Shown: piece after piece, positions 25,330 to 33,014 of the stretch | Numbering within the stretch: the first letter of the stretch is position 1 | Layout of the letters: each line of letters opens with the position of its first letter | DNA from: Pseudomonadota bacterium | Lineage (GTDB): Bacteria; Pseudomonadota; Gammaproteobacteria; Enterobacterales; Enterobacteriaceae | Assembly (NCBI GenBank): GCA_018261615.1 | Contig: JAGTSE010000056.1 | Location: forward strand, 1-41,553 | Direction of reading: 5' to 3' | DNA: 41,553 nucleotides | Notes under the pieces: generated by a model | What the model was told of the DNA's origin: nothing | What the model saw: the letters and a program-made list of their open reading frames with translations, nothing else | Databases searched by the model: none | Position numbers and translations under genes: made by a program

Positions 25330-26395
25330 AGTCGTTCTCCTGGTGTAAGTTACGCAAGGTTTGCGCATCAAAAAAATGACAATCAAGGGGTGAGAAACCG
25401 ACGCTGAGTGTGTCCCCTTTATTGGGTACATCTCCCCGGTGTCGGCGGATATAACGCAGGTTGCCAATGGGTGTGCTGACGTGAAGCTGATAATCCGCGC
25501 CCATCAGTTCGCGTTGGATGACAGTAGCTGGCAGTAGCAACTGGCCCGCTTCTGGCGTGTCGGTAATGTGCTCCGGGCGAATGCCGAGCCACACTTGTGA
25601 CGCGCCGGAAGCATGCTCAGGCAGTGGCAGGCGTTGCTCGTCCAATTGCACCTCGCCATTTGCACAGGAAAGCGATAGCAGGTTCATGGCCGGAGAGCCG
25701 ATAAACCCGGCAACAAACATATTTGCCGGATGCGCATACAAATATTCCGGGCGGCCAACTTGCTGCACATGACCGCCATTCATCACCACAATGCGGTCGG
25801 CCATCGACATCGCTTCGGTCTGGTCGTGCGTCACATAAATGGTGCTGGTCTTAAGTTGCTGGTGCATCTCCATAATGCTGTCGCGCACTTCAGTACGCAG
25901 GCGCGCATCAAGGTTAGAGAGTGGTTCATCCATTAAGAACAGTTTCGGGTTACGCACGATGGCGCGCGCCATCGCCACGCGCTGACGCTGGCCGCCGGAG
26001 AGTTTGCCGGGTTTTCGCTCCAGTAATGCATCGAGCTGCAACATCTGCGCCACATGATCGAGGCGCGGCTGCCAACTGGCTTTCTCTTCGTTACGCACTT
26101 TCATGCCGAAGGTGATGTTGTCGCGCACGGACAAGTGCGGAAACAGCGCATAGTTCTGGAAGATCATCGCGAAGTTGCGCTCGCGTGGCGAGCGGGCTGT
26201 GATGTCATCATTATCGAGCCAGATGGCGCCGTCACTGACACTCTCCAGCCCGGCAATCAGCCGCAGCAGCGTACTTTTGCCGCAGCCTGACGGGCCAACC
26301 AGCACCACAAATTCGCCATCGTGAATATCCAGCGACAGCGCGTTGAGTGCCGCTTTGCCATCAAACTGCTTGCTTACATTGTTCAGTCTTAACAT
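25322..26395 (-). CDS. ABC importer ATPase (UgpC/MalK type)
   Basis: The ATPase has 357 residues from MLRLNNVSKQFDGKAAL at 26395; a start 14 codons earlier has no support and overlaps gpdQ. Walker A is GPSGCGKST, the Q-loop is MIFQNYALFPHLSV, the ABC signature is KLSGGQRQRVAMARAIV, Walker B is LFLMDEPLSNLD and the H-switch is VTHDQTEAMSMA. The C-terminal OB-type regulatory domain (WLGIRPEHITD) marks the carbohydrate importer (CUT1) group. It would energise the two permeases 27236-28985. It begins five bases after the gpdQ stop. Confidence 0.9.
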   Translation of the reverse strand: MLRLNNVSKQFDGKAALNALSLDIHDGEFVVLVGPSGCGKSTLLRLIAGLESVSDGAIWLDNDDITARSPRERNFAMIFQNYALFPHLSVRDNITFGMKVRNEEKASWQPRLDHVAQMLQLDALLERKPGKLSGGQRQRVAMARAIVRNPKLFLMDEPLSNLDARLRTEVRDSIMEMHQQLKTSTIYVTHDQTEAMSMADRIVVMNGGHVQQVGRPEYLYAHPANMFVAGFIGSPAMNLLSLSCANGEVQLDEQRLPLPEHASGASQVWLGIRPEHITDTPEAGQLLLPATVIQRELMGADYQLHVSTPIGNLRYIRRHRGDVPNKGDTLSVGFSPLDCHFFDAQTLRNLHQENDYA

Positions 26396-26399
26396 GAGA

Positions 26400-27224
26400 T
26401 TAACGCTCGTCCACCGGGCAACTGATATTTTCGTCATACAACCACGGGCCCGCGTAATGCGACAGCGAGTGCTGGTAGCTCACCCACTGATCGCCAATCT
26501 GGCGGTGCATCAGGCACGATGGTGGCGACATGTCGTAATACGGGCGGGTATCTTCGTGGCAATACGGCACCTGGTGTACGGTGGCCGGAATCGTGGCAAT
26601 CGTTGCCTGGCGATATTGCGTCATGGTCAGGCTGTGGTTATGGCCGCAGAAAATGCGCGTCAGCGACGGGAAGCGCTCAACCAGTTCCAGCAGCAGATGG
26701 CCGTTTTCACAGGCGATGCGGTCCATCTGCGCGTTGCCCAACGGCAGCGGCGGATGGTGCATAAATACCGCAGTCGGTTTGTCTTTGCTGGCGCTCAGTT
26801 GCGCTTCCAGCCAGTGCAGGGTTTCATTCGTCAACCAGCCTTTTGATTCTCCGGCGAGGCTGGAATCGATAAACAGCAGGCGCGTCGCGAAATCATCAAT
26901 CGCATAACGCATGTTCTGCGGATCGCTGCCGAGATGCGGGCACAGTGGGTGCAGGTATTCCAGAAAGTACGCTTTATCGTCGTGGTTCCCCGGAATGACA
27001 AACAGCGGGTAATCCAGAGCGCCGAGGATCTGGCGCGCCACGCGGTACTCTTCCGGGTGGCCGCAGTTGACGATATCCCCGCTCACCACCACCGCGTCCG
27101 GGCGTTCGCGCAGGGCGTTAAGCTGACTCACGACGTCGGCATTCCCGGCGTTGATATCAATAAAACCGTACAGCTTCTCGTTCTGGCTGCGAAAATGGGT
27201 GTCGGAAATTTGCGCTAAAAACAT
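26400..27224 (-). CDS. gpdQ: Glycerophosphodiesterase GpdQ
   Basis: GpdQ of Enterobacter aerogenes is a binuclear metallophosphoesterase that hydrolyses glycerophosphodiesters to glycerol-3-phosphate and an alcohol. It also attacks many other phosphodiesters. This 274-residue protein matches that enzyme in length and in recalled sequence: ISDTHFRS (metal ligands D, H), VVSGDIVNCG, IPGNHDDKA, FMHHPPLP, FCGHNHSLTMTQYRQA, and the tail HYAGPWLYDENISCP. All metal ligands appear present. It has no signal peptide, so it acts in the cytosol on imported diesters. Its place inside the importer operon gives it an obvious role: cleaving what the importer brings in. RBS GGAGTG precedes the ATG. Confidence 0.92.
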   Translation of the reverse strand: MFLAQISDTHFRSQNEKLYGFIDINAGNADVVSQLNALRERPDAVVVSGDIVNCGHPEEYRVARQILGALDYPLFVIPGNHDDKAYFLEYLHPLCPHLGSDPQNMRYAIDDFATRLLFIDSSLAGESKGWLTNETLHWLEAQLSASKDKPTAVFMHHPPLPLGNAQMDRIACENGHLLLELVERFPSLTRIFCGHNHSLTMTQYRQATIATIPATVHQVPYCHEDTRPYYDMSPPSCLMHRQIGDQWVSYQHSLSHYAGPWLYDENISCPVDER

Positions 27225-27235
27225 AACTACACTCC

Positions 27236-28123
27236 TTATTTAATACCGGAGAAGCCAAAGCTCCGGAGAAACTGTTTCTGAAAAGCAATGAACGCGACCA
27301 TCAGCGGCAGGCAAACCATCAGCGTCCCGGCGCTGATCATTCCCCACTGGCCGCCGGATTCTGCGCCCATGGCGAAGGAGACCAGGCCGACCGTCAGCAC
27401 CTGTTTGTCCGGATCGTTGAGCATCATCAGCGGCCATAAATACTCGTTCCAGTGATAGGTAATGCTGACGGTGGCGAACGCCAGTACCGACGGCCACGAC
27501 ATCGGCAACATCACGCGGAATAGCACCTGCCACCAGCGACAGCCCTCCATCAGCGCCGCTTCTTCAATCTCTTTTGGGATGGCGAGAAACGCCTGGCGCA
27601 TCAGAAAGACGCCAAATGCAGAAGTGAAGTAGGGCATCATCACGCCGGTTAGCGTGTTGAGCAGGCCGAAGGTTTTCAGCGTCAGCATATTGGGGATCAT
27701 CATTACCACCGGCATGATCATCAGTTGCACCAGGAACAGGATGAACAGCGTTTTCTTGCCGCGAAATTCGTGGCAGGCGAAGACGTAACCGGCGGTGGTA
27801 ATCGTGAGCAACTGCACAAAGAAAGTGCCGAAGGCAAAGATTATTGTGTTGGCGTACAGGCTGAGCCAGTTGGCGCTGTCCCACGCATCGCGGAAGTTAT
27901 CCAGCGTCAGCGGGAAGCGCGGTAGAATCGACGCCATACCTTCGCCAAACGTGGTGGCGCTAAACGCGGATGAGAGCATCCAGATAAACGGGCTGACCCA
28001 CAGCAGCGCAAGGCACACCATCAGCAGCGCAAGTGTGATCGGGCGCGAATGACGCAGACGTAGCCACAGCGGGCTCGGCACGACGGCGGCCCGGTTGATA
28101 ACAGGAGTAACCTCAACGCTCAT
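27236..28123 (-). CDS. ABC importer permease (UgpE type)
   Basis: The permease has 295 residues from MSVEVTPVINRA at 28123 (GAGAGGGG upstream); an in-frame TTG six codons earlier is less likely. It has six hydrophobic segments, opening with LALLMVCLALLWVSPFIWML. The EAA loop EIEEAALMEGCRWWQVLFRV lies near residue 190 and contacts the ATPase. The C-terminal FSGIK is typical of CUT1 permeases. The start overlaps the previous permease by 11 bp, and gpdQ follows after 11 bp. Confidence 0.88.
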   Translation of the reverse strand: MSVEVTPVINRAAVVPSPLWLRLRHSRPITLALLMVCLALLWVSPFIWMLSSAFSATTFGEGMASILPRFPLTLDNFRDAWDSANWLSLYANTIIFAFGTFFVQLLTITTAGYVFACHEFRGKKTLFILFLVQLMIMPVVMMIPNMLTLKTFGLLNTLTGVMMPYFTSAFGVFLMRQAFLAIPKEIEEAALMEGCRWWQVLFRVMLPMSWPSVLAFATVSITYHWNEYLWPLMMLNDPDKQVLTVGLVSFAMGAESGGQWGMISAGTLMVCLPLMVAFIAFQKQFLRSFGFSGIK

Positions 28124-28985
28124 AATGCGCCCCTCTCTCAAGCAGTTTCAGGTTGACCAACGAGAAGACAAACAGCCCGACCAGCGTTAAAAACGTGGCG
28201 GCAGAGGCTTTACCGAGATCGTGCGTGTCCCAGGCGAGATTCTGAATGTAATAGAGCAGTACGGTGGTGGCGTTGTCCGGGCCGCCGCGCGTCATCACGG
28301 CGACGTGGTCGATCTGGGTAATCGAGTAAATCAACGCGGTAGTGACCACAAAGCTGATGGTCGGGCGCAGTAATGGCAGGGTGACTTTGAAGAAAACCTG
28401 CGTTGAGGTTGCGCCTTCCATTATCGCCGCTTCACGCGTGGAGGCGGGAATTCCCTGCAAACCGGCGAGGAAGAACAGCATGTAATACCCGGCAAACTTC
28501 CACACGCCAATCAGCGCCAGCGCCAGCAGCGCGCTATTGCTGCGCCCCAGCCAGTTGTTGTTCATCGGCCCGAAAAGCTGCGCGAGGTAGTGATCGAGCA
28601 TGCCGAGGCCGGGCATAAAGATAAACAGCCACAGCGCGGCGGCGCTGACCATCGGGATAATCATTGGGAAGAAAAACGCTGTACGTAACCAGCGGTTGAT
28701 GCGATGGTTTTCCCACAGTGCCACCGCCAGCAGCAGCGCCAGCGTTACACCTGGAATCACCGTCAGCAGAATGTAGATAAAGTTATTGAACAGCGACTGC
28801 CAGAACACCGAATCATCCAGCAGACGGGCGAAGTTGCCCAGCCCAACGAATGGTGCATCATTGCTGGCGATGCGGGTGTCGAACAGGCTGTCATACACCG
28901 AGCGCAGCAGCGGAAAGTAAGTGAATAGCGCCAGGAACAGCAGCGATGGTGACAAGATCAGCCACGGGAGCCAGTATTTTCTCAT
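28113..28985 (-). CDS. ABC importer permease (UgpA type)
   Basis: This is the first gene of the five-gene operon: 290 residues, six membrane spans starting with WLPWLILSPSLLFLALFTYF. The EAA loop is STREAAIMEGATSTQVFFKV (about 183-202). It pairs with the downstream UgpE-type permease to make the channel. The operon order permease, permease, phosphodiesterase, ATPase, binding protein differs from ugpBAECQ of E. coli, where the binding protein comes first. The 5' region carries a Pho-box-like site about 70 bp upstream. Confidence 0.88.
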   Translation of the reverse strand: MRKYWLPWLILSPSLLFLALFTYFPLLRSVYDSLFDTRIASNDAPFVGLGNFARLLDDSVFWQSLFNNFIYILLTVIPGVTLALLLAVALWENHRINRWLRTAFFFPMIIPMVSAAALWLFIFMPGLGMLDHYLAQLFGPMNNNWLGRSNSALLALALIGVWKFAGYYMLFFLAGLQGIPASTREAAIMEGATSTQVFFKVTLPLLRPTISFVVTTALIYSITQIDHVAVMTRGGPDNATTVLLYYIQNLAWDTHDLGKASAATFLTLVGLFVFSLVNLKLLERGAHYER

Positions 28986-29052
28986 AAGCCTTGAACAGCG
29001 AATTTACGGGTTTCGAAAGCCAGAGAGTCTGTGAAAAAAATGCTGCAAAAAG

Positions 29053-29070
29053 ATGACGTAAAGGTGACAG
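29053..29070 (-). promoter_or_regulatory. Pho-box-like PhoB site upstream of the importer/gpdQ operon
   Basis: The minus strand reads CTGTCAC-CTTT-ACGTCAT, two 7-mers with a 4-bp spacer. The Pho box is CTGTCAT-N4-CTGTCA(C/T). Twelve of the fourteen direct-repeat positions agree. It lies 68-85 bp upstream of the first permease start. Induction by phosphate starvation, as for ugp, is the expected result. Confidence 0.6.
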
Positions 29071-29158
29071 TATAATTAACAGGTTTTCGTTGGGCGAATT
29101 TCAGAGTGAAACCAGGATGTTGCCAGCAGATAGCAGCAAAAAAGCATGTCAGAAAAAA

Positions 29159-29183
29159 AGCCCTGCGTTTTTTACGCGGGGCT
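29159..29183 (-). terminator. Intrinsic terminator after a small minus-strand frame
   Basis: AGCCCTGCG and CGCGGGGCT pair with a single wobble around a T/A loop. On the minus strand TTTTTTTCTG follows. It sits 8 bp past the stop of the 44-codon frame at 29191-29325 and insulates the region from the permease promoter. Confidence 0.75.
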
Positions 29184-29190
29184 CGTTTTC

Positions 29191-29325
29191 TTATATTTTA
29201 TTTCGGATGCCGCCTGCGGCTTCAATAATCAGGGCGTGTTGCGTATTGATACTGTTTGCCGATCGGCTAAGTACCGACAAAACTTCTTCACGCGACGCTG
29301 CGACAGGAGCACCTGTCGGCGTCAT
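29191..29325 (-). CDS. Possible small protein or gene remnant, 44 codons
   Basis: From an ATG at 29325 the frame reads MTPTGAPVAASREEVLSVLS and ends IIEAAGGIRNKI. A start-less extension upstream (ERVITSEQLNH) reaches a stop near 29380. It has no family I recognise. A strong terminator directly after the stop argues that a real transcript ends here. It may be the tail of a lost gene rather than a complete small protein. No clear RBS is visible. The rest of 28986-29434 has no other gene. Confidence 0.35.
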   Translation of the reverse strand: MTPTGAPVAASREEVLSVLSRSANSINTQHALIIEAAGGIRNKI

Positions 29326-29434
29326 GTGATTGAGTTGCTCTGAAGTAATAACGCGTTCGGTTGCCTGACTATGAGTAACTCAGCGACTTTAGTGTTAACC
29401 GTAAATGTGGGAGCGGGCAATCCGCCCCCATTTA

Positions 29435-30361
29435 TCAGTCTGGAAGACGGTTATTACACAACACATCCTGAGCATTCAGGATGGCCTCACGCTTTTCATT
29501 AATCCGGGTTGCAGCGTAGACATCTATGTTTAGCTTCTGCGATTCGTAGTCGGTGAGTTCTCTATAGCACAGCCCTTCCTGATTGAATGTGCATTTCGAC
29601 TGAGGCATCAGGGCAACCCCCTTTCCCCTCGCTATGTGGGTAAGCATCACGAGTGAATCATCCGGCTCTTTAACCCTTTTAAGGGGGAACTGAAGCAGTT
29701 CAAAATAGCCTTCACACTTGTCATAGAACGACGGGTTGGCGCTTCTGGCGAACCAGAAGAGCGGTAAATCACGGACGTCTGCAAGGGATACTTTTTCTTT
29801 AAGACTTGCAGGGTGCATCGCCGGCATAGCTAACAGAAGCGGCTCGCGACAGACCCACCGGTACTGAACGGTATCTTCATGGCCGGACCCCTTTTCCCCG
29901 GTAAGCACGAGATCAAGCGTGTTCTTCGACAGGCACTGAAGCAACTGGGCAGAAGTCAGATTCGGTATTTCAACGTCGCCGCCGACATCCAGCTTACTGA
30001 GCTGCTTGTTAACCGACTCAATTAGCTCAAAATTCATGGCCCGGGTCAGGCCGATGCGCAGGGGCTTCTCTGATGAAAGTGAGTCTGTTTTCAGCTCGCT
30101 GAGCTCCTGCAGGATCTTCTCTGCTGTTATTACCAGGGCGCGGCCAGCGTCTGTCAGGCTGACATCATGCGTGCTGCGGCTAAACAACTGCCGATCCAAA
30201 ACGGCTTCAAGGCACTTAATCTGACGGGTTAACGGAGGCTGGGTCATTCTGAGCCGTTCGGCGGCTCTGCGAAAGTTCAGCTCATGAGCCACGGCAAGAA
30301 AACACTGAAGCTGTTTAATGCTAGGAAGGTTGTTACTGATTAGGTGACCTGCAGTAGCCAT
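29435..30361 (-). CDS. LysR-family regulator, divergent from the AfsA-type cluster
   Basis: The protein has 308 residues from MATAGHLISNN at 30361; an in-frame TTG seven codons earlier is possible. The helix-turn-helix domain (QLQCFLAVAHELNFRRAAER, MTQPPLTRQIKCLEAVL) is followed by a full effector domain beginning KPLRIGLTRAMNFELI. That domain contains LVLTGEKGSGHEDTV and GVALMPQSKC, resembling the CatM/BenM-like group. It is divergently transcribed from the nine-gene operon starting at 30553, with a perfect palindrome between them, so it very likely controls that operon. Its inducer is unknown; the pathway's own product or an intermediate is an attractive inference. Confidence 0.88.
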   Translation of the reverse strand: MATAGHLISNNLPSIKQLQCFLAVAHELNFRRAAERLRMTQPPLTRQIKCLEAVLDRQLFSRSTHDVSLTDAGRALVITAEKILQELSELKTDSLSSEKPLRIGLTRAMNFELIESVNKQLSKLDVGGDVEIPNLTSAQLLQCLSKNTLDLVLTGEKGSGHEDTVQYRWVCREPLLLAMPAMHPASLKEKVSLADVRDLPLFWFARSANPSFYDKCEGYFELLQFPLKRVKEPDDSLVMLTHIARGKGVALMPQSKCTFNQEGLCYRELTDYESQKLNIDVYAATRINEKREAILNAQDVLCNNRLPD

Positions 30362-30453
30362 AGATTCAATCCGTTCTATCAAAAGTTTTACTCTACCATT
30401 TTAAAATGCACGGATGTAACACGGGAAATCATATCAAAATAAAGCAGTTCACA

Positions 30454-30474
30454 GTAATATAAAAATTATATTAC
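30454..30474. promoter_or_regulatory. Perfect palindrome in the divergent LysR/cluster promoter
   Basis: Arms GTAATATAA and TTATATTAC are exact inverse complements separated by three A residues. The site lies about 80 bp before the first cluster gene and 93 bp before the LysR start. LysR proteins bind such AT-rich dyads with a T-N11-A core. It is the best operator candidate here. Confidence 0.6.
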
Positions 30475-30552
30475 ACATTTAACAATTCCATCTACGTCAC
30501 AGATTGATAAATTCATTATGAACCTTAATCCAATATCCGTTCGGAGATAATA

Positions 30553-31158
30553 ATGTCATCTAACTATGTGCTGGTATCGCGTTTCCCGTTAAAAAATAAT
30601 ATTCCTGGCAATACTTTTTCATCCTTAAAAAACACCGAAAGCAAGCGTTATTATTTTTGTGAAGAGCCGGGTGTGAATGAGTTGCTGGAACTCCGTTCAT
30701 TTAATGATATTAAAGAGATCTCATGGGTGGAAGAAGAAATTGATTCCATGTTCCATAACTTTGCAGACGTTCTTTCTGCAGATATTCGTAGAGAACTGCT
30801 TAAGTTTGTCGAATCCCCTATTGACAATAAAAATGACCTTCCAGAAACGCAATATATTCAACTGCGCCACGTTGAGGTACCGGCACATAACTATCAGCAA
30901 TACCGCCAATGGCGTGATGAAACCATTTTCAACGTTGTCAGAGATAATAAAGATAAAATTGAAAGCTTCGAAGCGTTTCACTCACTCATCAGCGGTGTAC
31001 CGGGCGTAATGTTCATCTCTGCCTTTAACGGTAATAAAGAAGCTTATAAAGAACCCTTTACCAATGCACGCTACCAGGAAATTATCCAGCAGGCTGGTGA
31101 TAATTATATCACCGGCGGTAATGAAGGCCTGTATACCCGTATCTATCATGCCTGTTGA
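30553..31158 (+). CDS. Unknown protein, first gene of the AfsA-type cluster
   Basis: This 201-residue protein is one I do not recognise. It has no signal peptide and no membrane segment. The C-terminal half (about 98-200) alternates strands and helices: YIQLRHVEVPAHNYQQYRQW, then FHSLISGVPGVMFISAF, and ends GNEGLYTRIYHAC. That pattern is reminiscent of dimeric alpha-beta barrel (NIPSNAP or antibiotic monooxygenase-like) proteins, which is only a shape impression. The gene is AT-rich relative to the flanks. It is first in the operon, behind AGATAA-type upstream sequence with GGAG 11 bp before the ATG, and is followed after 17 bp by the AfsA-type gene. A structure prediction would test the barrel idea. 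Confidence 0.7.
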   Translation: MSSNYVLVSRFPLKNNIPGNTFSSLKNTESKRYYFCEEPGVNELLELRSFNDIKEISWVEEEIDSMFHNFADVLSADIRRELLKFVESPIDNKNDLPETQYIQLRHVEVPAHNYQQYRQWRDETIFNVVRDNKDKIESFEAFHSLISGVPGVMFISAFNGNKEAYKEPFTNARYQEIIQQAGDNYITGGNEGLYTRIYHAC

Positions 31159-31175
31159 TGTTTGGGGAGTAAAAA

Positions 31176-31952
31176 ATGAACTGTAAAAAACTTGTTGTTG
31201 TCGGCGATAGGTTTAATGAATTTGCAAACGGAAAAGACGTTCTTACGATTTCTCAGCTTGAATTACTGACGCAGATCCCCGCTAATATTATTGATAAAGA
31301 GCATGAAATTATCATCGGGCAGGGCATACGTAAAGATTTTGCAGGGAAAATTATTTCCAATCAGGCGAGAAATGGCGTTTACGGAAATAAGCTTAAAATG
31401 TGCTCTCTGGAAAAACTGGTTAACGATAAAAAGAATGCCCACTGTCATAAGCGGCTTGAGCAGAATGTTCTTATTGGCTCAGCGGAGCAGACTGAACATA
31501 ACGCTGACCTTTTTGCCATGCCGTTGCTGATCGATGAACGCTGTGAACTTATGGCTGATCATCAGACCGGCCAGCACATTCAGGGGATGCTTCTGGTGGA
31601 AGCAAGTCGTCAGGCTTTTATCGCCGTGACCGAAGAGTTTATCTATAAACAGGAAACTGGACGTTACTACGTTATCAACAGCATGGCGATTAACTTCTCA
31701 AGCTTTCTGTTTCCTTTGCCTGCGCTGGTTCATTTTGAATACCTTGAAAAAGATGTTAACGACTACAGGGGGCGATTCAAAGCGCAGATTCGCGTGACTC
31801 AGCACCAGACGCTTTGTGCAACCATGGACGTGTCGTTCACAGTGTATTCTTCGGAGCTGATTTCTGAAAAGGAAAAGTCACTGGCTGAGGCGGCCATGCA
31901 GGCGGCAATTATGGAACAGAAGGGCACGACGATCGGGGTGGCTCATGCCTGA
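31176..31952 (+). CDS. AfsA-type hotdog-domain protein (A-factor biosynthesis-like)
   Basis: AfsA of Streptomyces condenses a beta-ketoacyl thioester with dihydroxyacetone phosphate, the key step to gamma-butyrolactone signals. This 258-residue protein carries the hallmark hotdog helix HIQGMLLVEASRQAFIAVTE (about residues 131-150). It aligns with the AfsA pattern H-x-P-G-M-L-L-x-E-A-x-R-Q. A following strand set has YVINSMAINFSSFLF and ALVHFEYLEKD, then FKAQIRVTQHQTLCATMDVS. AfsA usually has about 300 residues with two hotdog repeats; here the second is clear and the first, if present, is degenerate. GGGGAG precedes the ATG. The gene is AT-rich, and such a protein is unexpected in an enterobacterium. 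The condensation activity is inference. Confidence 0.75.
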   Translation: MNCKKLVVVGDRFNEFANGKDVLTISQLELLTQIPANIIDKEHEIIIGQGIRKDFAGKIISNQARNGVYGNKLKMCSLEKLVNDKKNAHCHKRLEQNVLIGSAEQTEHNADLFAMPLLIDERCELMADHQTGQHIQGMLLVEASRQAFIAVTEEFIYKQETGRYYVINSMAINFSSFLFPLPALVHFEYLEKDVNDYRGRFKAQIRVTQHQTLCATMDVSFTVYSSELISEKEKSLAEAAMQAAIMEQKGTTIGVAHA

Positions 31953-32778
31953 ATTAAGTAGTCAGAAATACAATCTGGCTACTACCACGCAGGGGCCGCT
32001 TTACCCCCCTGCGGAGGTAATGGACCAGGAAGGTAACTTTGTGGTGGTCGGTATGGTTCCAGGAGATAACGGACTGGAATGGCGCAGTGTCATTGTCGCC
32101 GCAGATAGCCAACTTCCTGCATTCGGAGAAGCGGTTCCCTATAAGATACTGCGCGATATTGAGGAAATGTCACAGGAAGAGTGCCGGGATATTATCCTGC
32201 ACACCCTTCCCTTGCCCATTCCGTTGAACAATTATGGAATGTTGTTCGCGCCAGAGCAGCGGCCGCAGGCAAACACCGAAAGTCGGCCAAGCCTGCCCCT
32301 TCATGAAGGCTATATTGCGGACTATCGAAGCTGTGATGGCAAACGCCAGATCCTTCCGGTCACTCTGGCAGACTGGATGCGGGCTGAAGGCATACTTGAG
32401 GTGTTGCTTTCGGAAGACCGCAGGCAGGCCTTGTTTAAGTTTTCTTTTCGACATCTTGTCCCAGATAGCGTTTATACCGTCATGAGTCTGCGTGAAAAAG
32501 ATTTGGCGACTGAAAATCCGAGCCGTCCGGGGCCGCTGGGAATACCTAACGTATTCATCACCGATCACAATGGCAATGCAGAATACTGGGCGGAATTACC
32601 TGACCCCTTTCCGGCTAATGAATGCAATGGAAATAGGGTAATTAACGTTGTAGTTCTTTATATGAGTTCCCGCCAGAGCTATGGCGGCGCAATAGGACTT
32701 TATGGCCTGGGTGGAGACATTCATGCTCATCTGAAACTGAAAAGTCGCTCTTTTGACGAATTCATTACATTAAAGTGA
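31945..32778 (+). CDS. Unknown cytosolic protein of the AfsA-type cluster
   Basis: This 277-residue protein has no family I recognise. Its start overlaps the AfsA-type gene by 8 bp, so the two are probably made together. There is no signal peptide. The N-terminal part (LYPPAEVMDQEGNFVVVGMV) looks like a small beta domain. A proline-rich stretch near 80-105 (LPLPIPLNNYG) leads to a C-terminal beta-rich domain with FRHLVPDSVYTVMSLREKD, LGIPNVFITDHNGNAEYWAE and GGDIHAHLKLKSRSFDEF. The histidines and acidic residues near the end could bind metal, but that is speculation. Its conserved place in similar clusters, if any exist, would be the best clue. Confidence 0.7.
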   Translation: MPELSSQKYNLATTTQGPLYPPAEVMDQEGNFVVVGMVPGDNGLEWRSVIVAADSQLPAFGEAVPYKILRDIEEMSQEECRDIILHTLPLPIPLNNYGMLFAPEQRPQANTESRPSLPLHEGYIADYRSCDGKRQILPVTLADWMRAEGILEVLLSEDRRQALFKFSFRHLVPDSVYTVMSLREKDLATENPSRPGPLGIPNVFITDHNGNAEYWAELPDPFPANECNGNRVINVVVLYMSSRQSYGGAIGLYGLGGDIHAHLKLKSRSFDEFITLK

Positions 32779-32786
32779 GAAAAAAT

Positions 32787-33011
32787 ATGCCATTTGTTCA
32801 TATCATTACCTGGCCTGCAAAAAATGAAAGCGAAATTATCGGACTGCAGGAAGATATCACGTTTGCCGTGCATAAAAATACCGGCGCGCCGCTTGATAAA
32901 ATCTCCGTTGTGATTACTGAGATAGAGCCTTCACGCTGGGCTGATGCGGGAGTCCCCGGCAACCATAAAGAATTTCCGGTAAAAAGCCGTAGGAAGAGTT
33001 ACGAGGAATAA
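32787..33011 (+). CDS. 4-oxalocrotonate tautomerase-like protein
   Basis: This 74-residue protein starts MPFVHIITWPAKNE. The family's catalytic residue is the N-terminal proline exposed after removal of Met, so the ATG at 32787 is preferred over a GTG four codons earlier, which would bury it. It matches the family beta-alpha-beta layout: LQEDITFAVHKNTGAP helix, KISVVITEIEPSRW strand, then a short hairpin. Such enzymes shift double bonds in enols and keto acids. Here it could isomerise a keto or butenolide-like intermediate. It lies 8 bp after the unknown gene. Confidence 0.75.
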   Translation: MPFVHIITWPAKNESEIIGLQEDITFAVHKNTGAPLDKISVVITEIEPSRWADAGVPGNHKEFPVKSRRKSYEE

Positions 33012-33014
33012 ACC

